The notes: a model not told the origin generated them from the letters alone. DNA of 31,673 bases from JALZEG01 sp046263255 (GCA_046263255.1 JBHELD010000058.1:1-31673), one strand, 5' to 3'; positions 22,362-30,340 are shown, counted from the stretch's first letter. Numbers and translations are program-made.

Positions 22362-22874
22362 TCACTCCAGCATCAGCTCCGCGGTGATCAACGCGCCCCT
22401 CTTGTCGCACAGCCGGTGGTCCTCGTCGATCCGGAGCTCGCCGCGGGCATTCGCGTACGCGCCGGTCCCGCCGGTGATCGCGCCCAGGGCGCCGCTCTCC
22501 GCCTCGAACTCGGAGAACCTCCCGTGCAGGTAGAGCGTGAGCTTCCCGTCCGGGAGCATGATCCCGCCGTCCGCCAGGAAGAACCCGTCTTCCGGCCCCG
22601 ACTGCTTCACGAACTGGAAGCGAAGGACCACCGTCCCGGCCTTGTCACACGTCTCGGCGTCGAAGAAGGAGTCCTTGATCACGGCCATGTCGCCGGGGCT
22701 GAAGCTCTTCCTGCCGAAATCGAGGTCCTTCTCGAAGTCGGTCGCACGGGGGTCGAACCACGTAAGGGTCGTCGTCTGGCCCGGGGGCTGCGGCGTTGCC
22801 GGCGTCAGCGTGCCCGCGGCCAGCACCGCGCTGAGGGCCAGGGAGAGCGTCGCCACGAGAAGCGCTTTCTTCAC
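22362..22874 (-). CDS. Secreted allene-oxide-cyclase-like beta-barrel protein
   Basis: A 170-residue exported protein on the minus strand, GTG at 22874 with GAGGAGG seven bases upstream. The signal peptide is KKALLVATLSLALSAVLAAG. The mature part contains FSPGDMAVIKDSFFDAETCD, then GTVVLRFQFV, then AITGGTGAYANARGELRID, which matches the AOC/dirigent-like barrel (the GGTGAYANARGE turn is the family's most typical motif). Two cysteines (ETCDKAG, HRLCDKRG) may form a disulfide. Bacterial members have no established reaction. It converges on pruA with 15 bp between the stop codons. Confidence 0.85.
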   Translation of the reverse strand: MKKALLVATLSLALSAVLAAGTLTPATPQPPGQTTTLTWFDPRATDFEKDLDFGRKSFSPGDMAVIKDSFFDAETCDKAGTVVLRFQFVKQSGPEDGFFLADGGIMLPDGKLTLYLHGRFSEFEAESGALGAITGGTGAYANARGELRIDEDHRLCDKRGALITAELMLE

Positions 22875-22961
22875 TTCGGACCTCCTCGGCTCGGGGAACC
22901 TGAGGTCCTGAATCTTCCCCGATCCAGCGCAGGCGGAACTCGACCAGGTTGACGCCGTGCT

Positions 22962-22986
22962 CGCGGCAGGCTTCGAGCCTGCCGCG
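22962..22986. other. Perfect 10-bp hairpin upstream of the esterase gene
   Basis: CGCGGCAGGC and GCCTGCCGCG flank a TTCGA loop. TTGACG, a good -35 hexamer, lies at 22949-22954 just before it. The hairpin ends 31 bp before the chosen esterase start, so it could be an operator or a leader hairpin. Confidence 0.5.
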
Positions 22987-23017
22987 CGGGCGCGCCGCGA
23001 TGCGCGAGCATGCGGCG

Positions 23018-23665
23018 ATGGCCACGGGAACGGAGGGCCCGACCGATCTCGGCTTCGTCCACCGCTACGAGCCCGGCGAGGGCCCGCTCACGCTGCTGCT
23101 GCTGCACGGGACCGGCGCCGACGAGAACGACCTGATCCCGCTGGGCCGCGCCGTCGCCCCGGGCGCGCGGCTCCTAAGCCCGCGCGGTCAGGTCCTCGAG
23201 AACGGCATGCCGCGGTTCTTCCGGCGGCTCGCGCCGGGCGTTTTCGACGTCGACGACCTGAAGCGGCGCACGGCCGGCCTCGCTCGCTTCGTAGGCGGCG
23301 CCGCGGAGCGCTACGGGTTCGAGAGCCGCGACGTCGTCTCCGTGGGTTACTCGAACGGGGGGAACATCGCGGCGAGCCTCCTGCTCTCGTATCCCGGCGC
23401 CGTGGGCGCCGCGGCGCTCCTGCACGCGATGGTGCCGTTTCATCCGGAGACGCTCCCCGACCTCGCCGGGACGCCCGTGCTGCTCACGGGCGGGATGCGC
23501 GACCCGATGATCCCGCGCGACCAGACGCAGGAGCTGGCGCGCATGCTGGAGGACGCCGGTGCCGACGTGGAGCTCGACCTCGGGCCCGGGGGGCACGAGC
23601 TCACGCGGGAAGAGGTCGAGAAGGTGCACGCATGGATCGCCCGGCTGCCGCGCCGTGCAGCTTAG
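23018..23665 (+). CDS. Alpha/beta hydrolase, phospholipase/carboxylesterase type
   Basis: A 215-residue cytoplasmic serine hydrolase of the carboxylesterase-2/YpfH group. It starts its fold with LTLLLLHGTGADENDLIPLG, then ARLLSPRGQVLENGMPRFF, the nucleophile elbow GYSNGGN with Ser112, an Asp in GGMRDPMIPRDQ and a His in GPGGHELT. This group hydrolyses small esters; several members are annotated as hydroquinone or lysophospholipid esterases. ATG 23018 was preferred over ATG 23000 by homology; neither has a clear ribosome site. Its end overlaps the next gene by 11 bp, indicating a coupled operon with the flavin reductase and probably the cupin. Confidence 0.87.
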   Translation: MATGTEGPTDLGFVHRYEPGEGPLTLLLLHGTGADENDLIPLGRAVAPGARLLSPRGQVLENGMPRFFRRLAPGVFDVDDLKRRTAGLARFVGGAAERYGFESRDVVSVGYSNGGNIAASLLLSYPGAVGAAALLHAMVPFHPETLPDLAGTPVLLTGGMRDPMIPRDQTQELARMLEDAGADVELDLGPGGHELTREEVEKVHAWIARLPRRAA

Positions 23666-24293
23666 GGCGATCGACCCCGCGCGGCTCGAGGGCCGCGAGC
23701 CCTACTTCCTGATCACCTCGCTCGTCGTCCCGCGCCCGATCGCGTGGGTCTCGTCGGTGTCGGAGGAGGGCGTCTTCAACGTCGCACCGCACAGCTACTT
23801 CAACGTGATCTCGAGCAATCCCTGGATCGTGCACTTCACGTCGACGGGCGAGAAGGACACCCTGCGCAACGTCCGCGCCACGGGCGAGTTCGTCGTCAAC
23901 GTCGTCGGCCGGGAGCTGGTCGAGGCGATGAACTTCACGTCGGCCGACTTCCCTCCACACGAGAGCGAGTTCGAGTGGGCCGGCCTCGAGCCCGCGGCGT
24001 CGTCGCGCGTCGCGCCCCCGAGGGTCGCGCGGGCGCGGGTCGCGTTCGAGTGCAGGGTCGACGACGTCGTGTCGAAGGGCAACGGCCACATGGTCTTCGG
24101 CGACGTCCTCCTCGCGCACGTCGACGAGGCGCTGTTCAGCGACGGACGCGTCGACCCGCATCTGCTCCAGCCCGTCGCGCGGCTCGGCGGCGCTCTCTAC
24201 ACCGAGGCGGCCGCGGGGATCTTCGAGCTCCCGCGCCCGACGTGGGAGCAGATCCGCACCGGCGACGTGCCGCGGCCGGGCTCCCGCCGGTGA
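23655..24293 (+). CDS. Flavin reductase family protein (FMN-binding split barrel)
   Basis: A 212-residue protein beginning at GTG 23655, inside the end of the esterase gene. The pattern FLITSLVVPRPIAWVSSVSE, then FNVAPHSYFNVISSNPWIVH, then KDTLRNVRATGEFVVNVVG is the FMN-binding split barrel of the DIM6/NTAB flavin-reductase family. The sequence NFTSADFPPHESEFEWAGL and the HMVFGDVLLAHVDEALF stretch agree. Members reduce FMN with NAD(P)H or act as oxygenase partners. With an esterase and cupin it suggests degradation of an aromatic or ester compound, which is inference only. Confidence 0.9.
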   Translation: MQLRAIDPARLEGREPYFLITSLVVPRPIAWVSSVSEEGVFNVAPHSYFNVISSNPWIVHFTSTGEKDTLRNVRATGEFVVNVVGRELVEAMNFTSADFPPHESEFEWAGLEPAASSRVAPPRVARARVAFECRVDDVVSKGNGHMVFGDVLLAHVDEALFSDGRVDPHLLQPVARLGGALYTEAAAGIFELPRPTWEQIRTGDVPRPGSRR

Positions 24294-24355
24294 ACCCGCG
24301 CCCGCCGCGTCCAGGAGAATGGGGAGGACCGGCCGATTACAGCGGAGGGCTTGTG

Positions 24356-24724
24356 GTGGCGTCCGTGCGAGACGAGATCCTCGGGAACATCAAGCAAGAC
24401 GATCGCCCGTGGGGCGGGTTCCGCCGGTTCGCGCACAACGCCCTGTGCACGGTCAAGATCCTCACGGTCGCCGAGGGGCAGCTCCTGAGCCTGCAGTCGC
24501 ACCGCCATCGCGACGAGCTCTGGGTCGTGCTCGATCCGGGCCTGAGGATCGAGATAGACGGGGAGGAGCACCTGGCGTCGCCCGGCGACGAGTTCGTGAT
24601 CCCGCGGGGGGCGCGCCACCGCCTCGGCTCGGCGGGGCCCACCGGGCGCGTGCTCGAGATCTCGTTCGGCGAGTTCGACGAGGACGACATAGAGCGGTAC
24701 GAGGACGTGTACGGGCGGTCCTGA
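24356..24724 (+). CDS. Cupin protein, mannose-6-phosphate isomerase type II C-terminal-like
   Basis: A 122-residue single-domain cupin. It starts RDEILGNIKQDDRPWGGFRRF and carries the two cupin motifs: SLQSHRHRDELWVVLDPGLR (metal-binding His-x-His and Glu) and PGDEFVIPRGARHRLGS. The opening PWG...F and C-terminal EISFGEFDEDDIERYEDVYG match the C-terminal domain of mannose-1-phosphate guanylyltransferase/phosphomannose isomerase, here free-standing. GTG 24356 lies six bases after GGAGGG; a GTG three bases earlier is also possible. It follows the flavin reductase by 62 bp on the same strand. Confidence 0.88.
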   Translation: MASVRDEILGNIKQDDRPWGGFRRFAHNALCTVKILTVAEGQLLSLQSHRHRDELWVVLDPGLRIEIDGEEHLASPGDEFVIPRGARHRLGSAGPTGRVLEISFGEFDEDDIERYEDVYGRS

Positions 24725-24740
24725 CCGACGGGAGGTCGAT

Positions 24741-24786
24741 TCGTCGAGCGAAAACGTGCGTGCTGCGTACGCCTTCGCGCAATGAA
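24741..24786 (+). repeat. Dispersed intergenic element, copy B
   Basis: Aligns without gaps to 10351-10396 at 34 of 46 positions, with AAAACGTGCG fully kept and a TGCG/CGCA stem retained. It ends at the ATG of 24782, which argues that this ATG is not the start of the following transporter gene. Confidence 0.55.
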
Positions 24787-24814
24787 GGGAGTGCCCGCCT
24801 CGAGGTCTGCCGGG

Positions 24815-25747
24815 ATGCGACGCCGGCGGCCGGCGCTCGGCCTCGCCGACCGCCCCCTCGCGACCGCCGCGCTCGGCGCCCTCTGCATCGCGTCCTCCGG
24901 CGTGCTCGTGCGTCTAGCGGTGTCGTCGCCGGTGACGGTCGCGATCTACCGGTGCGCGTACGCGCTGCCGGTGCTGGGGGCGGTCACGTACCTCGAGACC
25001 CGGCGGTTCGGCGTGCTGCCGCAGAGGACCAGGAACCTCGCGTGGGTGGCGGGCGTGTTCTTCGCCCTCGACCTGATCTTCTGGCACAACGCGATAGACG
25101 CGGTCGGGGCGGGCCTTGCGACCGTCCTCGGGAACCTGCAGGTGCTGATCGTGGGCTTCGCGGCGTGGGCCGTCCTCGGCGAGAGGCCGCGCCGCCAGCT
25201 CTTCTGGGCGATCCCGGTCGTCCTGTGCGGGGTCGTCCTGATCTCCGGCGCGATCGGGACCGACGCGTACGGCGACGACCCGGCCCTCGGCGTCGGGTTC
25301 GGCGCCCTCACCTCGCTCGCGTACGCGGCGTTCATCCTCGTGCTGCGCGAGGGCTCGCGCGACCTCCGGAGGATCGCCGGGCCGCTCTTCCACGCAACTC
25401 TCGTCTCCGCCGCCGTCGCGGCGCTGTACGGCGCGGCCGCCGGCGACGTCGCGTGGGCGCCGCGCTGGCCGGAGCACGGGTGGCTCGTGGCGCTGGCCCT
25501 GAGCGCCCAGGTCGCGGGGTGGCTGCTGATCTCCCGCTCTCTCCCGCGGCTTCCGGCCGCGGTCACGTCGATAGTCCTGCTGCTCCAGCCGGTCGGCGCG
25601 ATGACGATCGCGGCGCTCGCGCTGGGGGAGAGCCCGGGGGCCGCGCAGCTATTCGGCGCGGCGCTGATCCTCGGAGGCGTCGTCGTGGCGACTTCGGGCA
25701 GGGGAGGCCGGGCGGAGCCGGTGCCGGAGGGGCAGCTCACGTCCTGA
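24815..25747 (+). CDS. EamA/DMT-family membrane transporter
   Basis: A 310-residue integral membrane protein with about ten hydrophobic helices in two homologous EamA halves. Helix 1 contains ALGALCIASSGVLVRLAVSS, the second half ends with SIVLLLQPVGAMTIAALALG and LGESPGAAQLFGAALILGGV, which are typical of drug/metabolite transporters. ATG 24815 has GAGG nine bases upstream; the ATG at 24782 has no ribosome site and lies in the dispersed element. Export of a metabolite is likely, but substrate cannot be read from the sequence. Confidence 0.9.
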   Translation: MRRRRPALGLADRPLATAALGALCIASSGVLVRLAVSSPVTVAIYRCAYALPVLGAVTYLETRRFGVLPQRTRNLAWVAGVFFALDLIFWHNAIDAVGAGLATVLGNLQVLIVGFAAWAVLGERPRRQLFWAIPVVLCGVVLISGAIGTDAYGDDPALGVGFGALTSLAYAAFILVLREGSRDLRRIAGPLFHATLVSAAVAALYGAAAGDVAWAPRWPEHGWLVALALSAQVAGWLLISRSLPRLPAAVTSIVLLLQPVGAMTIAALALGESPGAAQLFGAALILGGVVVATSGRGGRAEPVPEGQLTS

Positions 25748-25794
25748 GCCGGGACCGGTAGCGCGGCGAGCGGCGCGACGAGCACGGGCTCAGG
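25743..25794. terminator. Bidirectional terminator candidate spanning both stop codons
   Basis: CCTGAGCC (25743-25750) and GGCTCAGG (25787-25794) form an 8-bp inverted repeat that contains the stop codon of the transporter on one side and of the acyl-CoA dehydrogenase on the other. The loop has further GC-rich pairing. Confidence 0.45.
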
Positions 25795-27010
25795 CCGGCT
25801 TCCAGCGGTGCAGCTCGTTCCTCGCCAGCACCATCTTGTGCACCTCGTCCGCGCCGTCGACGATGTGGAGCGTCCGCGCGTGCGCGTACATCGCCGCGAG
25901 CGGGAAGTCGTCGGAGACGCCCGCCCCCCCGTGCACCTGGATCGCCCGGTCGATCACCCACGTGGCGGTGTCGGCCGCCGCGACCTTGATCGCGGAGATC
26001 TCGGTGCGCGCGCCCTCCTTCCCGGCGGTGTCCATCACCCACGCGGCCTTCAGCGTCAGCAGGCGCGCCTGCTCGATGCGGATGCGCGCCTCCGCGATCC
26101 AGTCGCGGATCACGCCCTGCTTCGACAGCGGGATGCCGAACGCGACGCGGGAGTGCGCTCGCCGGCACATCAGCTCGAGCGCGCGCTCGGCCATCCCTAC
26201 GGCGCGCATGCAGTGGTGGATCCGGCCCGGCCCGAGCCGCGCCTGCCCGATGAGGAAGCCCCCGCCCTCCTGCCCGAGAAGGCTCGACGCCGGGACCCTC
26301 ACGTCGGTGAAGACGATCTCGCAGTGCCCGTGGCCGGCGTCGTAGCCGAAGACCGGCAGCGTCCGCACGACCTCCACCCCCGGCGCGTCCATGGGGATCA
26401 GCACGAGGCTGTGCTGCAGGTGCCTGTCGGCGTCGGGATCCGTCACCCCGAGGAAGAGGCAGACCTTGCAACGCGGATCGGCTGCGCCGGACGTCCACCA
26501 CTTCCGCCCGTTGACGACGTACTCGTCCCCGTCGCGCTCGATCGTGCTCGAGAGGTTGGTCGGATCGGAGCTCGCGACGTCCGGCTCCGTCATCCCGAAG
26601 CACGACCGGACCGCGCCGTCCAGCAGCGGGTTCAACCACTGCTCCTGCTGCTCGGGTGTGCCGAACTCGGCCAGGATCTCCATGTTCCCCGTGTCGGGGG
26701 CCGCGCAGTTCGTCGCCTCCGGCGCGAGCGGGCTGCGGCCCATGATCTCGGCGAGCGGCGCGTAGTCGAGGTTCGAGAGCCCTTCCCCTCCGACGCGCCG
26801 GCCGGGGCCGCCGCTCAGGAAGAGGTTCCACAGCCCGCGCCGCCGCGCCTCGCCCTTCAGCTCCTCCATCACGGGGGGCGGCACGTGCGGGTCTCCTTGC
26901 GACAGGACCTGGTCGCGGTAGACGGGCTCCGCGGGGTAGACGTGCGCGTCCATGAACTCGACGAGCCGCTCCTGGAGCTGCCGGCTGCGGGGGCTCTGCT
27001 CGAAGTCCAT
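25790..27010 (-). CDS. Acyl-CoA dehydrogenase (ACAD10/11-like)
   Basis: A 406-residue flavoenzyme that forms the alpha-beta double bond of an acyl-CoA, on the minus strand from ATG 27010. FAD/substrate motifs are CFGMTEPDVASSDPTNLSST and NGRKWWTSGAADPRCK in the middle beta domain. RVAFGIPLSKQGVIRDWIAE and QVHGGAGVSDDFPLAAMYAH are in the C-terminal helical domain. The ending HIVDGADEVHKMVLAR is typical of the ACAD10/11-like branch, which handles long or branched chains. The N-terminus (MDFEQSPRSRQLQERLVEF) is complete. It is transcribed alone, convergent with the transporter and divergent from the next gene. Confidence 0.93.
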   Translation of the reverse strand: MDFEQSPRSRQLQERLVEFMDAHVYPAEPVYRDQVLSQGDPHVPPPVMEELKGEARRRGLWNLFLSGGPGRRVGGEGLSNLDYAPLAEIMGRSPLAPEATNCAAPDTGNMEILAEFGTPEQQEQWLNPLLDGAVRSCFGMTEPDVASSDPTNLSSTIERDGDEYVVNGRKWWTSGAADPRCKVCLFLGVTDPDADRHLQHSLVLIPMDAPGVEVVRTLPVFGYDAGHGHCEIVFTDVRVPASSLLGQEGGGFLIGQARLGPGRIHHCMRAVGMAERALELMCRRAHSRVAFGIPLSKQGVIRDWIAEARIRIEQARLLTLKAAWVMDTAGKEGARTEISAIKVAAADTATWVIDRAIQVHGGAGVSDDFPLAAMYAHARTLHIVDGADEVHKMVLARNELHRWKPA

Positions 27011-27066
27011 CCCGGGAGGCTACTCGCAGGAGTGCGCCGCAAGAGGCCGAAATAAATAACGAGCAC

Positions 27067-27242
27067 ATGCGCATGCTCAGACGTCTGTCGCGGCCGCCGT
27101 CGTCGCCGGCCTTCTGCTGCCCGCGTCGGCCTACGCCGGCTCCGCCCCCGACCGCGGGCGCCGCTTCGCGCCCAAGCCGCTGTCGCAGGAGCTCTACGGC
27201 TCGAAGCCGCCGGATGAGGATCCCGAGACGCAGCGGCACTAC
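27067..27242 (+). pseudogene. Out-of-frame signal-peptide segment of the following hydrolase
   Basis: ATG 27067 (and ATG 27073) begins MRMLRRL. From about 27088 the sensible continuation VAAAVVAGLLLPASAYAG lies in another frame, the one that runs into the hydrolase at 27243. One additional base after CTG at 27085-27087 (for instance a G) would join them into a textbook signal peptide, and the distance 27067-28478 is one base short of a multiple of three. In the downstream frame there is no ATG, GTG or TTG between a TAA near 27056 and GTG 27243. It is either a true frameshift mutation or a sequence error. Confidence 0.7.
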
Positions 27243-28478
27243 GTGACCGCGCACGACGGCGTGCAGCTCTACGTCGAGACGTGGCTCCCGGAGGAGAAGG
27301 ACGGCAAGATCCCGCCGGCGAAGATCCCGACGATCCTGATCATGACGCCCTACGTCGCGCAGGGCGTAGAGGAGTACCCGGGGAACGCGACGACTCCGAA
27401 CTTCATCCAGTACTTCAACGCCCGCGGCTACGCGGTCGCCCAGCACCACGTCCGCGGCACGGGCGAGTCCGGCGGCTGCCTCGAGCAGACCTCGACGAAC
27501 CAGTTCGCCGACGGCGCCGCGGTCGTCGAGTACCTCGGCAAGGAGGCTCCCTGGTCGAACGGCAGGGTCGGGATGTACGGAGCCTCCTACGACGCGGAGA
27601 CGCAGATCTCGACCGCGGCCTTCGGCGACCCCAAGCAGGTGAAGTACCTGAAGGCGATCATCCCGGTCGCGTCGGTCGGCGGCCAGTACGACTGGAACTT
27701 CATGGACGGCGTCCCGTGGACGGGCCAGCCGGGCCTCGGGAACGGCAGCTACCTGCTCACGAGCCTCACGCCGGGCGAGGAGCCGGCCCCGCAGCACTAC
27801 CCCGAGAAGCTCACGTGCCAGGGGGACGTCATGGGCTCGTCCGCCGACCAGAACGGCGACTTCACCGAGTACTGGCAGGAGCGCGAGTACCGGCCGAACG
27901 CCCCCCGGGTGAAGGCCGCCACGCTCATGGTCCACGGACTCAGGGACTTCAACGTCCAGGACATCACGCTCGCCGGGTTCGCGGCCTTCGAGACGCCGAA
28001 GATGCCGGCGCCACTGCACGTCACCGGCCAGCCGATGCTCGACCTGTGGCTGATGTCGAGCCGTCCCGACGGCCACGTCGCGGCGAAGCTCGAGGTCATC
28101 GGCCCCGACGGCGAGCCGCTGCGGCACGGCGGGAGCCGCAACGAGTACCAGGCGACGTACGGCGTCCGCTCGCTCCAGCACATAGACCCGATGCCCCACG
28201 GTTGGTTCGAGCAGGAGGCCGGCAAGGAGATCGCGACGAACGAGCCGGTGGAGGTGACGATCCCCGAGATCACGCTGCTGCACAGCTGCGAACGGCCGAG
28301 CTTCCTGCGCTTCCGGATGCCCCAGCCGCGCGCCCGGCTGCTGAACGTGCGGGAGATCGACGAGAAGTCGCTCGCGAAGCTGGCGTCCTCCGACGCCCGC
28401 GTCGGCCGCCGCAACGGCGCCGGGCTGGCGACGGCGAGGGTCTGCGGCCTGCGCCCCCGGGCGCTTCCGTTCCAGTAG
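27243..28478 (+). CDS. CocE/NonD-type (S15-like) hydrolase, second copy
   Basis: 411 residues from GTG 27243, but the real protein probably begins at 27067 (see the preceding segment) and is exported. The alpha/beta hydrolase part shows AHDGVQLYVETWLPEEKDG, PTILIMTPYVAQGVEEYPG, GYAVAQHHVRGTGESGG and GRVGMYGASYDAETQ. The elbow is GASYDAE, with Ser115 counted from 27243, instead of the family's usual G-x-S-Y-x-G, so activity is uncertain. A C-terminal beta domain (LHVTGQPMLDLWLMSSRPDG onward) is typical of CocE/X-Pro dipeptidyl peptidases. It is followed on the same strand by two more secreted-protein genes. Confidence 0.83.
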   Translation: MTAHDGVQLYVETWLPEEKDGKIPPAKIPTILIMTPYVAQGVEEYPGNATTPNFIQYFNARGYAVAQHHVRGTGESGGCLEQTSTNQFADGAAVVEYLGKEAPWSNGRVGMYGASYDAETQISTAAFGDPKQVKYLKAIIPVASVGGQYDWNFMDGVPWTGQPGLGNGSYLLTSLTPGEEPAPQHYPEKLTCQGDVMGSSADQNGDFTEYWQEREYRPNAPRVKAATLMVHGLRDFNVQDITLAGFAAFETPKMPAPLHVTGQPMLDLWLMSSRPDGHVAAKLEVIGPDGEPLRHGGSRNEYQATYGVRSLQHIDPMPHGWFEQEAGKEIATNEPVEVTIPEITLLHSCERPSFLRFRMPQPRARLLNVREIDEKSLAKLASSDARVGRRNGAGLATARVCGLRPRALPFQ

Positions 28479-28562
28479 CTGCGTACCCATTCCGGCCGGA
28501 GGAACCCTGCGGCGCGCGGCGAACCTCACCCGCAGACGATCCAGATCCGAAGAGGAGCAATC

Positions 28563-29705
28563 GTGAAGAGGATTCTCGCAGCGTTCGGTGCCGCTCTCGT
28601 CGTGGCAGGCGGCCCGGCCGCGACGGTGCCCTCCGCCGGCGCCGGTCCCTCGGCCGGAGGGATCACCTCCGAGAACCTCGAGTGGATCGACTACGTGCCG
28701 TTCAACGTCGGCACCGCGTCGGGGGCGAAGATCATCGGCAAGCACATGTACGTCACGTCGTGGCACAACTTCTCGATCTACGACGTCTCCGACCCGCTCG
28801 CTCCCCAGGAGCTCAGCACGACGCCGTTCGGCTTCAAGTTCGAGAACGAGGACGTGGACGGCAACGACAAGATCATGATCTTCTCCGAGGAGCTCCCGGA
28901 CGCGAGCGTCCACGTGTGGGACGTCGAGGACAAGTCGAACCCGGTCGAGCTCGCGGTGCTGGACGGCGCGGGACAGCACACGATGAGCTGCCTCCAGAAC
29001 TGCAAGTGGCTCTACGGCTCCGACGGCAACATCGTCGACCTGCGCGATCCCGCAGAACCGAAGCTCGTCGACCACAAGTGGGGCGACGGGATGCCGGTGA
29101 CCAACGCGCACGACGTCAACGAGATCGCTCCGGGACGCGTGCTCACGTCGAGCGATCCGATGATGCTGCTGGACACGACGAACCCGGTGAGGCCGAAGCT
29201 CCTCGCCGTCGCCGAGCCGATGGGCGAGTTCATCCACTCGAGCAAGTGGCCGCAGCTCGGGCGCGATCGCTTCGCCCTCTCGACCGGCGAGACGTGGCTG
29301 CCCGGCGCCGACGTCCGCTGCGACTCGACGAGCGGCGGGTTCACGACGTGGGACGCGTCGAAGTGGAAGAAGACGAAGACGCTCACCCGCATCGAGACCT
29401 ACCGGCCTCCGTCCGGCACCTACGCCGACGGAAACCCCCCGAGCGGCACGACGTTCGGGTGCTCCACCCACTGGTTCGAGCCCCACCCCGACTTCCGCAA
29501 CGGCGGCATCGTCGCCGTCACGATGTTCAACCACGGCACGCATTTCATGGGCGTCGACAAGAAGGGCCACATCACCGACGAGGGCTACTTCCTGCCGCAC
29601 GCCGGCAACTCGGCGGCCGCCTACTGGCTGACGGACAAGGTCGTCTACGCGGTCGACCTGCAGAAGGGCTTCGACGTCCTGAAGTGGCACGGAGTCGAGA
29701 AGTAG
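28563..29705 (+). CDS. Secreted LVIVD-repeat beta-propeller protein
   Basis: A 380-residue exported protein, GTG 28563 with GAGGAG six bases upstream. The signal peptide (KRILAAFGAALVVAGGPAA) is followed by repeats in which a strand ends in phrases such as FSIYDVSDPLAPQELS, VHVWDVEDKSNPVELA, GNIVDLRDPAEPKLVD and MMLLDTTNPVRPKLLA. These are LVIVD repeats of bacterial beta-propellers found on cell surfaces. Conserved His residues in TNAHDVNEI, GEFIHSSKW and CSTHWFEPHPDF suggest a metal site, which is inference. Substrate or binding partner is unknown. The next gene starts 32 bp later, so the two are probably one operon. Confidence 0.85.
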   Translation: MKRILAAFGAALVVAGGPAATVPSAGAGPSAGGITSENLEWIDYVPFNVGTASGAKIIGKHMYVTSWHNFSIYDVSDPLAPQELSTTPFGFKFENEDVDGNDKIMIFSEELPDASVHVWDVEDKSNPVELAVLDGAGQHTMSCLQNCKWLYGSDGNIVDLRDPAEPKLVDHKWGDGMPVTNAHDVNEIAPGRVLTSSDPMMLLDTTNPVRPKLLAVAEPMGEFIHSSKWPQLGRDRFALSTGETWLPGADVRCDSTSGGFTTWDASKWKKTKTLTRIETYRPPSGTYADGNPPSGTTFGCSTHWFEPHPDFRNGGIVAVTMFNHGTHFMGVDKKGHITDEGYFLPHAGNSAAAYWLTDKVVYAVDLQKGFDVLKWHGVEK

Positions 29706-29737
29706 TCGACCCCCGGACAGAGAGAGAGGGATCTGCG

Positions 29738-30340
29738 ATGAGGAAGTCGATCGTCCCGGTTCTCGCCGCGGCGTTGCTCGCGGGATCGCTCGGCGTGAGC
29801 GCCCACGCGAAGCCGCGCCCCGCGAGCGTCAACTTCTACCTCCGCGGCCCCGACTGCACCGCCGCCGTGCTCGGGCTGAGCGTCAAGGACGAGCCCGGCG
29901 ACGGCACCTGTGGCGGGGCCGAGAACGGCGCCGTCAACGGCGTCTCCGGCATGGCCGGCCAGCCGTACGTCGACCAGGTCTGGATGGCCTACGACGGGCT
30001 GCCCCTCGTCCTCGACGCGTCCAGCCCCGTGACCGGAAAGCTCTACATCACCTCCTGGGCGGGACGCACCGCCGGCCCCGCGACCCTCGACGTGAAGATC
30101 GACGTGCGGATCGGCGGCAAGACGGTCGACGCCGGCACCACGACCGTCGACTACCTCGTGACCCCGGCGAGCTCGTGGGTCGAGGTGGCGTTCGAGATCG
30201 ACGTGCCGGCCAAGCTGCAGGGCAAGAAGGTCACCGCGCTCCAGATGACCACGACCTCGCGGGGCTACGCGCCGCTGCAGGGTTACTTCGAGATGGAGAA
30301 CCCGGCGTCGTTCATCACGATCCCGGCGCTCAAGGGGTAA
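29738..30340 (+). CDS. Secreted protein of unknown function
   Basis: A 200-residue exported protein, ATG 29738 preceded by a GAGAGGGA stretch. The signal peptide is RKSIVPVLAAALLAGSLGVS with AHA cleavage. The mature part is beta-rich: ASVNFYLRGPDCTAAVLGLS, two Cys close to the N-terminus (GPDC, GDGTC), LVLDASSPVTGKLYITSWAG, and a C-terminal LQGYFEMENPASFITIP. It looks like a single jelly-roll or Ig-like domain; I recognise no family. Very similar layout to its upstream partner (small leader, Gly/Asp rich) and tight spacing suggest that it works with the propeller protein outside the cell. Confidence 0.78.
   Translation: MRKSIVPVLAAALLAGSLGVSAHAKPRPASVNFYLRGPDCTAAVLGLSVKDEPGDGTCGGAENGAVNGVSGMAGQPYVDQVWMAYDGLPLVLDASSPVTGKLYITSWAGRTAGPATLDVKIDVRIGGKTVDAGTTTVDYLVTPASSWVEVAFEIDVPAKLQGKKVTALQMTTTSRGYAPLQGYFEMENPASFITIPALKG

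Noticed and set aside
27076..27100. Programmed -1 frameshift in the second CocE-type hydrolase
   Set aside because: There is no slippery heptamer and no reason to shift inside a signal peptide. A lost base or sequence error is simpler.
25737..29690. Very long minus-strand open frame (over 1300 codons) across the region of the acyl-CoA dehydrogenase, hydrolase and propeller genes
   Set aside because: It is an antisense/alternate-frame shadow caused by high GC. The residues are Arg/Ala/Gly-rich low-complexity without family motifs, while the genes in other frames show clear motifs.
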